This document shows positions 1-5,516 of a DNA stretch of 12,747 bases, piece by piece; position 1 is the stretch's first letter; the number at the start of each line of letters is the position of its first letter. Source of the stretch: Chitinophagaceae bacterium (GTDB lineage: Bacteria > Bacteroidota > Bacteroidia > Chitinophagales > Chitinophagaceae); contig JAOQAL010000831.1 of NCBI GenBank assembly GCA_025963615.1, forward strand, positions 1 through 12,747, in the 5' to 3' direction. The notes under the pieces are model-generated. The model ran no database searches and was not told where the DNA came from. It was given only the letters and a program-made list of their open reading frames with translations. Made by a program: the position numbers and the translations under genes.

Positions 1-288
1 CTCCCGGTAGCGTTGTTCATTTATATCCCATCGGTGACGAACAGTGAAAATAGATATAAATACAACAATAAGAACCAGGGCTATCAGGAGCACTAAAATA
101 AGGGAGGGATCGGCATTGGCCACCATACTGGCCCGTTTGTCCCATCCTGACAAAAGATTTATAAAAATTCCCGCTCCGAGAGCTATTCCCAGGGGCAGCC
201 CATATTGAATATACTTGATAAATCGCCGTTGACGCCCCCTGTTAGCCTCCCAGAAGGCAATAAACCCTTTTTCTTCTTCGTTTAACAT
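1..288 (-). CDS. Small membrane protein of unknown function, 3' end outside window
   Basis: An open frame runs from an ATG at 288 to the window edge, giving 96 residues without a stop. The first ~27 residues are polar and basic (begins MLNEEEKGFIAFWEANRGRQ). Two hydrophobic stretches follow, at about residues 28-45 (QYGLPLGIALGAGIFINL) and 61-84 (the run rich in L, I and V after ADPS), and then a charged tail (VRHRWDINEQRYRE). This suggests a two-helix inner-membrane protein with cytoplasmic ends, but that is inference. I do not recognise a family. It is transcribed divergently from the HU-CCDC81 gene. A TAnnTTTG promoter box ends only four bases before the ATG, so the mRNA may have almost no leader. 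The open frame, hydrophobic pattern and promoter placement support a real gene; the function is unknown. Confidence 0.75.
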   Translation of the reverse strand, partial: MLNEEEKGFIAFWEANRGRQRRFIKYIQYGLPLGIALGAGIFINLLSGWDKRASMVANADPSLILVLLIALVLIVVFISIFTVRHRWDINEQRYRE

Positions 289-292
289 AGTG

Positions 293-300
293 CAAAAGTA
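293..300 (-). promoter_or_regulatory. Bacteroidota -7 promoter box just upstream of the membrane-protein ATG
   Basis: Read on the minus strand the sequence is TACTTTTG, a full match to the Bacteroidota -7 consensus TAnnTTTG, followed by CACT and then the ATG at 288. Transcription in this phylum normally begins a few bases after the box, which would place +1 at or next to the start codon. No -33 TTG is visible at the usual ~19-base spacing; the nearest TTTG, at 333-336, is too far upstream. The box is seen directly; the leaderless reading is inference. Confidence 0.55.
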
Positions 301-372
301 AGACTTGACCCAGGGATGTTGTTATGCCGTGCCAAATTGATTATATTGTGTATCGAATAAAATCCAACCACC

Positions 373-1323
373 TTGAAATTAGCGCCTGTATTAGCTCAAT
401 ACCTTTACACCCATAAAAGGTTAACCCTTCAGGGTATTGGTATGTTTCAATCAAATCCCTCCGTTTACGTAGAAACTACCACCAAAAATTCAAAAGCAAT
501 GCCGGCTGAAAGTATCAGCTTTCAAAATGATCCCGCCGCCAAGGAGGATCAGGATCTAATTAAATTCATTTCCGCACAAACGGGTAAAATGAAGGCGCTG
601 GCAATTTCGGATCTTGAATCCTATATTGAATTGATGAAGCAGTTTCTGAATATCGGCAAACCTTTCCAGATTGAAGGTATCGGAACATTGACAAAAATCA
701 GAACCCACGAATACGGATTCGATCAGGGCGATTTACCAAATGAAAGAATTACCGAAATCGTTGAAGCGGAAAAAAGACAAGGTTCATCCAGTGAAGATTC
801 GGCTGTTAGCTTCAGAGACCTGTATAAAAAACACGATAAACCTGGCTTTACACTGAAGAAAGCATCTATCGCCTTTTTATTATTTGGCGGTATCGGATTA
901 GCAATCTGGGGCGGATATGCGCTCTATAGTAAGAACCAACCGATTCCGTCTGCCATAGAAGAAACGCCGGCACAACAGACAATACCTGTACCGGTGACAG
1001 ACAGTATAAAATATACAGAGAAAAAAGAACAGGATAGTTTACCTCAAAAAGCAGAATCAAACCCGCCTGGATACAAATTTGTTTTTGAGTCAACACCTAA
1101 TAAAAATAAGGCTATAAAAAGATTTAATTTCCTGAAAAATATAAATTCAGATATTCACCTGGAAACTACCGATTCAAGCCTGTTTAAAATAACGGTAAAC
1201 CTGAACATCCTTTCTTCTGATACCTTGCGCATTAAAGACTCGCTCAATGCCTGGTATTATGGCAGAAAGGACATATTGGTAAAGATTGAATCAAATAACA
1301 ACAGCAACCAAAATGTCCCCTGA
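373..1323 (+). CDS. HU-CCDC81 / SPOR-like single-pass membrane protein
   Basis: The product has 316 residues. The N-terminal region (about 1-60 and 62-120) matches the two Bacteroidota HU-CCDC81 domains: it starts APVLAQYLYTHKRLTLQGIG, and the second unit has the F(Q)IEGIGTL turn near 98-106. A linker precedes one transmembrane helix at about 164-185 (ASIAFLLFGGIGLAIWGG). After a proline/threonine-rich periplasmic spacer, residues ~232-308 look like a SPOR-type peptidoglycan-binding fold (GYKFVFESTP, then KAIKRFNFL and the final LVKIES strand). For this family a role linking DNA or cytoplasmic partners to the cell wall or division site has been proposed from genome analysis, not proven. The start is TTG: an in-frame stop lies at 358-360 and no ATG precedes the conserved region. 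A weak promoter-like pair (TTG at 319-321, TATATTGT at 342-349) lies upstream. The last 11 bases overlap the cupin gene. Confidence 0.85.
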   Translation: MKLAPVLAQYLYTHKRLTLQGIGMFQSNPSVYVETTTKNSKAMPAESISFQNDPAAKEDQDLIKFISAQTGKMKALAISDLESYIELMKQFLNIGKPFQIEGIGTLTKIRTHEYGFDQGDLPNERITEIVEAEKRQGSSSEDSAVSFRDLYKKHDKPGFTLKKASIAFLLFGGIGLAIWGGYALYSKNQPIPSAIEETPAQQTIPVPVTDSIKYTEKKEQDSLPQKAESNPPGYKFVFESTPNKNKAIKRFNFLKNINSDIHLETTDSSLFKITVNLNILSSDTLRIKDSLNAWYYGRKDILVKIESNNNSNQNVP

Positions 1324-1813
1324 TTCCCAACGTTGGATTAATCATTTAAAACTCACTAAACATATTGAAGGCGGCTATTTCAGCGAGGTTTACCAATCAG
1401 CGTTATTGTTAGACAACTCTCAGTTACCCGGAAATTTTACATCCAGCCGTCCTTGCTGTACGAATATCTATTTTTTACTGGAAAAAAATCAGTTTTCGGC
1501 ATTGCACCGTATAAAATCAGATGAATTATGGCATTTTTACGCGGGGGACCCCTTGATTATTTATGAAATTGATATTTCCGGAAAACTTTCGGAGCATTTG
1601 TTAGGACAAAATCCCGAACATCACCAGTTATTTACAAGCATAAAAGCAGGAAGCTGGTTTGGTGCAAGACTGGCCGAAAAGGGCGGATATGCACTGGTGG
1701 GTTGTACCGTATCCCCGGGATTTAATTATGCTGATTTTGAGTTAGCTGATAAAGAAACCCTGATCCGGCAATACCCCAGGCACGCCACCCTCATAGCTTC
1801 CTTAACCCGATAA
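1313..1813 (+). CDS. Cupin domain protein, DUF985 / Cupin_5 family
   Basis: From the ATG at 1313 the protein has 166 residues. It shows the DUF985 signature in order: H17-x-EGGYF-x-E-x-Y27 near the N-terminus, IYFLL at 52-56, SALHR-x-x-SDELWHFYAGDPL at 62-81, GSWFGARL at 113-120 and LVGCTVSPGF at 128-137. H65, E71 and H74 are plausible metal- or ligand-facing cupin residues. No biochemical role is established for most members; YML079w is a structural relative. A longer reading from an ATG at 1286 is possible, but the added nine residues (NQITTATK region) lie inside the upstream gene and look unlike the family. The 1313 start instead gives an 11-base out-of-frame overlap with the HU-CCDC81 stop, consistent with translational coupling. 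The family is certain, the function is not. Confidence 0.9.
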   Translation: MSPDSQRWINHLKLTKHIEGGYFSEVYQSALLLDNSQLPGNFTSSRPCCTNIYFLLEKNQFSALHRIKSDELWHFYAGDPLIIYEIDISGKLSEHLLGQNPEHHQLFTSIKAGSWFGARLAEKGGYALVGCTVSPGFNYADFELADKETLIRQYPRHATLIASLTR

Positions 1814-1845
1814 AAAAAATGCCAGCTCTTTTAGGAGCGGCATTT
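1812..1845 (-). terminator. Intrinsic terminator of the tRNA-Cys pair
   Basis: On the minus strand a hairpin is followed directly by a run of eight U (complement of 1812-1819). The stem pairs 1825-1828 with 1835-1838 and 1817-1823 with 1839-1845; A1824 is a single bulge and the loop is six bases (1829-1834). It begins five bases beyond the 3' end of the distal tRNA (1850), where a terminator for the tRNA transcript should be. On the plus strand the hairpin follows the cupin stop at once but has no U-run after it, so it probably terminates mainly the tRNA unit. Confidence 0.8.
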
Positions 1846-1849
1846 GAAG

Positions 1850-1920
1850 AGGCACCGAGCAGATTCGAACTACTGTGAAAGGTCTTGCGGACCTCTGCCT
1901 AGCCACTCGGCCACAGTGCC
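1850..1920 (-). tRNA. tRNA-Cys (GCA) variant with C33 and G38
   Basis: A full 71-base cloverleaf folds on the minus strand. The acceptor is GGCACTG with CGGTGCC (one T-G pair). The D arm is GCC/GGC with a nine-base loop, and the anticodon stem is GAGGT/ACCTT. The variable loop is four bases, the T arm AGTAG/CTGCT has loop TTCGAAT, and the discriminator base is U73, which cysteinyl-tRNA synthetase uses. CCA is not encoded. The anticodon loop reads CCGCAAG, so the anticodon is GCA but position 33 is C instead of the near-universal U, and position 38 is G, able to pair with C32. It is the distal member of a tandem pair, 78 bases after the canonical copy. All stems are intact, so it does not look like simple decay, but reduced activity or a pseudo-tRNA cannot be excluded. 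Confidence 0.85.
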
Positions 1921-1998
1921 TTTTTCAAAAAACAATTTTCTGACTGACAAAATACAAATTTTTTCTAAAAATGATAATTTGTATCTGATTATTTCCGG

Positions 1999-2069
1999 AG
2001 GTACCGAACAGATTCGAACTGCCGTAAAAGGTTTTGCAGACCTCTGCCTAGCCACTCGGCCACGGTACC
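1999..2069 (-). tRNA. tRNA-Cys (GCA), canonical copy
   Basis: A 71-base cloverleaf on the minus strand. The acceptor is GGTACCG/CGGTACC, fully paired. The D arm is GCC/GGC, the anticodon stem GAGGT/ACCTT carries loop CTGCAAA (U33, anticodon GCA), the variable loop is four bases, and the T arm GGCAG/CTGTT has loop TTCGAAT. U73 is present and CCA is not encoded. It differs from the downstream copy at nine of 71 positions, including a compensated 3:70 pair (U-A here, C-G there). This is the copy expected to decode UGC and UGU. Ten bases upstream of its 5' end lies a minus-strand TATCTTTT (2086 to 2079), one mismatch from the -7 consensus and a possible promoter. Confidence 0.95.
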
Positions 2070-2079
2070 ATTTTGACTA

Positions 2080-2105
2080 AAAGATACCGGGCTAACGGTA
2101 TCTTT
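2080..2105. terminator. Perfect 10-bp hairpin between tRNA-Cys and the phosphorylase gene
   Basis: Positions 2080-2089 and 2096-2105 form a perfect inverted repeat (AAAGATACCG / CGGTATCTTT) around a six-base loop. On the plus strand it is followed by GCTTTTTG, giving a weak terminator shape that would block transcription entering the phosphorylase-dapF unit from upstream. On the minus strand the second arm contains the TATCTTTT that may be the tRNA -7 box. Whether it acts as a terminator or as part of a control region is not decided by sequence alone. Confidence 0.5.
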
Positions 2106-2108
2106 GCT

Positions 2109-2140
2109 TTTTGAACAGCTGCGAAAATAGGATATTTTTG
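2109..2140 (+). promoter_or_regulatory. Bacteroidota-type promoter for the phosphorylase-dapF unit
   Basis: A TTTTG at 2109-2113 is followed after exactly 19 bases by TATTTTTG at 2133-2140, matching the phylum's -33 TTG / -7 TAnnTTTG arrangement. The box ends 25 bases before the ATG at 2166, giving a short leader of roughly 20 bases. The -33 element lies in the T-rich tail of the preceding hairpin. Confidence 0.7.
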
Positions 2141-2165
2141 ATAATTCGTTTTCATATAAAAATCC

Positions 2166-3044
2166 ATGAGCCGGATAGCCGAATCAGAACTAGTAATAAA
2201 TAACCGCGGGGCAATTTACCATCTGGATCTCCGCCCCGAAGAATTGGCCGGAACGGTCATCCTGGTGGGTGATCCCGGGCGGGTCAGACTGGTAAGTAAC
2301 CATTTTGATAAAATTGAATTCACTGCTCAGCATAGGGAATTCATCGCCCATACCGGGAATATTGGCAAAAAAAGAATTTCCGTTCTTTCTACCGGCATTG
2401 GTACCGATAATATTGATATTGTGATGAATGAACTGGATGCCCTCGTCAATATTGATTTTACTACGCGGGAAATAAAAAATGAGATTAGTTCTTTAAACAT
2501 TATCCGGATCGGCACGTCAGGCTCTTTACAGGCTGATATACCTGTTGATGGGCATGTAGCCGGAACCCATGGGCTGGGTATCGACAACCTTCTTCATTTT
2601 TACCGTCTTGAGCAAAATGACCAGGAGAAACAGTTACTACATTCTTTTATAACACAAACACAGTTGCATGGACAATCAGGACAACCTTATATTGCGGGGG
2701 CCAGTTCCTTTTTGATAAAACATTTTGTAAAGGATTACCATCATGGTATCACGATTACCTGCCCCGGCTTTTATGGTCCGCAGGGCCGGGTGCTGCGCCT
2801 GGGAATACGAAATCCAAACCTGATTGACAACCTGACAAAATTCAGCTTCGGTCAGCACCGAATTACCAATTTTGAAATGGAAACTTCGGCTATTTACAGC
2901 CTGGGGAAATTGCTGGGCCATCATTGTCTTTCTTTAAACACGATTGTTGCAAACCGGGTACGGAAGGAGTTTTCGAAAGATGGCATAGCCGCCGTTGAAA
3001 AATTGATCCAAAAAGTATTAAACACAATATCTGAAAACATTTAA
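2166..3044 (+). CDS. Nucleoside phosphorylase, uridine-phosphorylase-like
   Basis: A 292-residue member of the PNP/UDP phosphorylase superfamily, which splits a nucleoside with phosphate into free base and ribose-1-phosphate in the cytoplasm. Visible signatures are the phosphate-binding GDPGR at 35-39, LSTGIGTDNIDIVMNEL at 74-90, and RIGTSGSLQ at 114-122, whose R114 and T117 correspond to the phosphate/ribose-binding pair of E. coli Udp. The ribose-binding EMET is at 237-240. The length is somewhat above the ~250 residues of E. coli Udp, as in the Bacteroidota version of the family. The pattern favours a pyrimidine nucleoside, but substrate choice cannot be read with certainty. No Shine-Dalgarno is visible. 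It is followed after 23 bases by dapF in the same direction, with no promoter or terminator evident between, so the two are probably co-transcribed. Confidence 0.88.
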   Translation: MSRIAESELVINNRGAIYHLDLRPEELAGTVILVGDPGRVRLVSNHFDKIEFTAQHREFIAHTGNIGKKRISVLSTGIGTDNIDIVMNELDALVNIDFTTREIKNEISSLNIIRIGTSGSLQADIPVDGHVAGTHGLGIDNLLHFYRLEQNDQEKQLLHSFITQTQLHGQSGQPYIAGASSFLIKHFVKDYHHGITITCPGFYGPQGRVLRLGIRNPNLIDNLTKFSFGQHRITNFEMETSAIYSLGKLLGHHCLSLNTIVANRVRKEFSKDGIAAVEKLIQKVLNTISENI

Positions 3045-3067
3045 CGCTTAAAGAGCAGAGTTAAGAA

Positions 3068-3859
3068 ATGGAGATAAAATTTTACAAATACCAGGGTACA
3101 GGAAACGATTTTGTCATTCTTGACAACCGGAAAAAGGAATATCCTTTTTTAAACACCGCGGCCATCCATTCACTGTGTGACAGGAGATATGGAATTGGTG
3201 GGGATGGATTGATGCTCCTGAATGAAAAAAATGGCTATGATTTTGAAATGAAATATTACAATGCTGACGGCGGGGAAAGCAGTATGTGCGGCAATGGCGG
3301 GCGTTGCCTGGTAAAATTCGCCTATAACCTCGGTATTCACCGTAGTGTTTATAAATTCCTGGCCAGTGATGGTGAGCATGAAGCCGAAATTGATACCGAT
3401 GAAACAGTTTCATTAAAGATGAAAGATGTTGACTACGTAAAAAAATTCAAAGGCGATCATTTACTAAATACCGGGTCGCCGCATTATGTAAAAATGGTAA
3501 ATGATGTAATGAATTTTGATGTTTATAAAAAAGGATACGAAATACGCTACAGTAAGGACTTCGAAAAAGAGGGAATCAATGTAAATTTCGTGGAGCAGTT
3601 GAGTGAAGAAGATAAAATAATTGTAAGGACCTATGAACGGGGTGTTGAAGATGAAACTTTTTCCTGCGGAACCGGTGTAACAGCCGCCGCTTTAATCTGC
3701 TATCACAACGAAAATGGCTTTAATGAAGTGGAGGTTAAAACACTTGGCGGCGCTCTTAGCGTGGAATATGACCGGGTCGATGAGGGCAGATACGCTAATA
3801 TTTGGCTGAGTGGTCCTGCGGAGAAAGTATTCGAAGGCGTTATAAGACTGGATATTTAG
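3068..3859 (+). CDS. dapF: Diaminopimelate epimerase
   Basis: A 263-residue protein that converts LL-diaminopimelate to the meso form, the penultimate step of lysine synthesis and the source of the peptidoglycan cross-linking residue. Both halves of the pseudo-dimeric fold are complete. The first has F-x-K-x-QGTGNDFV at 5-16, IGGDG at 43-47 and the catalytic C74 in NADGGESSMCGNGGR. The second has INVNFVE at 170-176, YERGVEDET at 189-197 and the second catalytic C200 in SCGTGVTA. The C-terminal LSGPAEKVFEG matches the family end. The start ATG at 3068 directly precedes the conserved EIKFYKYQGTGND beginning. Family length and motifs are all normal, so the enzyme should be active. The preceding phosphorylase is metabolically unrelated; their pairing looks like simple co-transcription. 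Confidence 0.97.
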   Translation: MEIKFYKYQGTGNDFVILDNRKKEYPFLNTAAIHSLCDRRYGIGGDGLMLLNEKNGYDFEMKYYNADGGESSMCGNGGRCLVKFAYNLGIHRSVYKFLASDGEHEAEIDTDETVSLKMKDVDYVKKFKGDHLLNTGSPHYVKMVNDVMNFDVYKKGYEIRYSKDFEKEGINVNFVEQLSEEDKIIVRTYERGVEDETFSCGTGVTAAALICYHNENGFNEVEVKTLGGALSVEYDRVDEGRYANIWLSGPAEKVFEGVIRLDI

Positions 3860-3869
3860 CATAGCTCAA

Positions 3870-3902
3870 TTGTCAAAAAGTATTGCTCATTTTTTATTTT
3901 TG
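3870..3902 (+). promoter_or_regulatory. Promoter for the corA-Nudix unit
   Basis: TATTTTTG at 3895-3902 is an exact match to the Bacteroidota -7 box TAnnTTTG. A TTG at 3870-3872 lies 22 bases upstream, slightly longer than the usual spacing. The box ends 30 bases before the ATG at 3933. It lies just after the dapF stop (3857-3859), showing that corA probably starts its own transcript. Confidence 0.6.
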
Positions 3903-3932
3903 TCAGTTTGAAGCGGCTTAACTTCGCGCCGC

Positions 3933-4874
3933 ATGATTCAGTACTTCCAGAATATTAACCACCAGACCGTAGAAATTGATAAACCCGATAACGGTACTAC
4001 CTGGGTAAATGTATTGCCTCCCTTGAAACAGGAAGAGTTTACCAGGCTTTCTGAAACACTTGACATTCCGGTCGATTTTCTAACTGACTCCCTGGATATT
4101 GATGAAAGATCCCGTTTTGAGGAAGAAAACAATGTAAAACTCATCGTAATTAAGACTCCCACCGAGAACAATTCATTTAATGAAAGTGACGCCTATTACA
4201 TAACGATCCCGATTTGTATTATTCTTACGCATAACCAGATTGTAACAGTTAATTCATTTGAAAATGGCGCGATAAAAAAATTCCTTAACACCTTTCAGAA
4301 ACGACACCCTGATAAAAAAAACATGATGGTGCTGAAGATATTTGAGAAAATCACGACCGCTTATATTGAATACCTGAAAGAAATCAACCAGCGCCGTAAC
4401 ATCATGGAGCAGAAGCTCTATGCCAGCAACCGTAATGAAGAACTACTGGAGTTGATGAAAATTCAGAAAAGCCTTGTATATTTTGTCACAGCGCTTCGTT
4501 CCAACGAAATGTTGCTGCTTAAAATTGAGCGTACTAATTTCCTGGGACTGAATGAAGAGGAAAAAGAACACCTGCATGATATGATTGTAGATATCTCGCA
4601 GGCCCTTGAAATGGCCAATATCTACACCAATATCCTTAGTAGTACGCTGGACGCTTTTGCCAGCATTATCAGTAATAACCTCAATAACGTTTTGAAGCGG
4701 CTAACGTCAATAACAATTATTCTTTCACTTCCGGCCCTGGTAACGGGTATATATGGAATGAATGTGCCCATCCCCTATGCCAATTCCCCACACGCATTTT
4801 ATATCCCTATCATTTTATCGGTAGGTCTGTCTGTGGTTATAAGCTGGTATTTCCTGAAGAAAAAATGGTTTTGA
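3933..4874 (+). CDS. corA: CorA-family divalent metal ion transporter
   Basis: A 313-residue inner-membrane channel expected to carry Mg2+ (Co2+ or Ni2+ also possible), working as a pentamer. Residues 1 to ~250 form the large cytoplasmic domain, ending in the long helix that leads into the pore (NLNNVLKRLTSITIIL). The first membrane helix ends in the signature YGMN at 274-277, the selectivity motif. A short loop of prolines and polar residues follows, then a second helix at about 289-306, and a basic C-terminus (LKKKWF) that stays in the cytoplasm. The loop after GMN reads VPIPYANSP instead of the MPEL of the best-studied CorA proteins, as in other divergent members, so the exact metal is less sure. 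The Nudix gene follows after a single base. Confidence 0.92.
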   Translation: MIQYFQNINHQTVEIDKPDNGTTWVNVLPPLKQEEFTRLSETLDIPVDFLTDSLDIDERSRFEEENNVKLIVIKTPTENNSFNESDAYYITIPICIILTHNQIVTVNSFENGAIKKFLNTFQKRHPDKKNMMVLKIFEKITTAYIEYLKEINQRRNIMEQKLYASNRNEELLELMKIQKSLVYFVTALRSNEMLLLKIERTNFLGLNEEEKEHLHDMIVDISQALEMANIYTNILSSTLDAFASIISNNLNNVLKRLTSITIILSLPALVTGIYGMNVPIPYANSPHAFYIPIILSVGLSVVISWYFLKKKWF

Positions 4875-4875
4875 T

Positions 4876-5331
4876 ATGTTTACTATCCGTGTTTATGGGA
4901 TTTTAATCAATGAAAAAAAACAAGTATTGGTAAGTGACGAGTTTATCCGTGGAAGTTATTATACAAAATTTCCAGGAGGCGGATTAGAATTTGGAGAAGG
5001 AACCCGGGATTGCCTGAAACGTGAGTTTATGGAAGAAATGAGCCTGAATGTGGAAATCGGTGACCATATCTATACGACTGATTTTTTCCAGCTATCAGCC
5101 TTTAACCCGGTAGACCAGATTGTTTCCATTTATTATTTTGCCAAAGCAATGGAAGAAATTAAGGCTCCGCTGAGAACCAAACCGTTTGATTTCGATGAGC
5201 AGCAGCTAAGGGTCTATGAAGAAAAGAATGAAACAGAAACTTTTCGCTTTGTTGACTGGCAGGACTTTTCATCTGCAAGCGTTACGCTCCCAATTGATAA
5301 GGTAGTTGCGGACCTCGTGAAGAGTTTATAG
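4876..5331 (+). CDS. Nudix hydrolase
   Basis: A 151-residue Nudix-fold protein, expected to hydrolyse a nucleoside-diphosphate-linked compound (X-NDP) using a divalent metal. The Nudix box runs from G35 to L57: G-GLEFG-E, seven residues, then REFMEE and SL. The catalytic R49-E50 and E53-E54 are present. The only departure from GX5EX7REUXEEXGU is S56 in place of the second glycine, a tolerated change. The N-terminal FTIRVYGILIN strand and PGGG at 33-36 are also typical. The substrate cannot be deduced. The ATG lies one base after the corA stop, so translation is probably coupled to corA, whose promoter it should share; the metal need of Nudix enzymes makes the pairing suggestive but not proof of a joint task. 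Confidence 0.9.
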   Translation: MFTIRVYGILINEKKQVLVSDEFIRGSYYTKFPGGGLEFGEGTRDCLKREFMEEMSLNVEIGDHIYTTDFFQLSAFNPVDQIVSIYYFAKAMEEIKAPLRTKPFDFDEQQLRVYEEKNETETFRFVDWQDFSSASVTLPIDKVVADLVKSL

Positions 5332-5341
5332 TTCAGACAAG

Positions 5342-5398
5342 CTGCGAGTTACAAGATGACCGGCTACGAGCTGCGAGCTTCGAGCTGCAAGCTACAAG
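5342..5398. repeat. Degenerate heptad array, consensus CTNCRAG
   Basis: Eight consecutive segments, seven of them exactly 7 bases long, lie just after the Nudix stop. Five perfect-register heptads occupy 5364-5398, each CT-N-C-R-AG with variation only at positions 3 and 5. Two more (one with T for the first C) lie at 5342-5355, separated by an 8-base segment at 5356-5363. No ORF or hairpin with a U-run accounts for them. Confidence 0.8.
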
Positions 5399-5483
5399 AC
5401 TGATAGTTCTGTCGCTTTCCCCCGGCCTGGAGGTTAAGGATTATTGAAAACCTACGGACTTCGGGCTCTTTTGTTATCAACGA

Positions 5484-5512
5484 CCATAAGTCACAAACCA
5501 TAAACCACAGAC
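5484..5512. repeat. Degenerate heptad array, approximate consensus CCAYAAA
   Basis: Four adjacent 7-base units (5484-5490, 5491-5497, 5498-5504, 5505-5511) plus the first two bases of a fifth share CCAYARA with one or two changes each. They end five bases before the stop-codon end of the susD-like gene at 5517. The period equals that of the array 85 bases upstream, though the sequence is different. Confidence 0.65.
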
Positions 5513-5516
5513 CTTC

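Noticed and set aside
1844..2080. Open frames on both strands over the tRNA pair (1844-2080 plus, 1870-2055 minus)
   Set aside because: They are made of the two tRNA-Cys genes and the spacer; a tRNA array explains the sequence fully and the translations resemble no protein.
3114..3413. 99-residue minus-strand frame inside dapF
   Set aside because: Antisense to the most conserved part of dapF, including the first catalytic cysteine; no start signal or domain.
5342..5512. CRISPR array
   Set aside because: The units are 7 bases with no unique spacers, far shorter than CRISPR repeats, and no cas gene is present.
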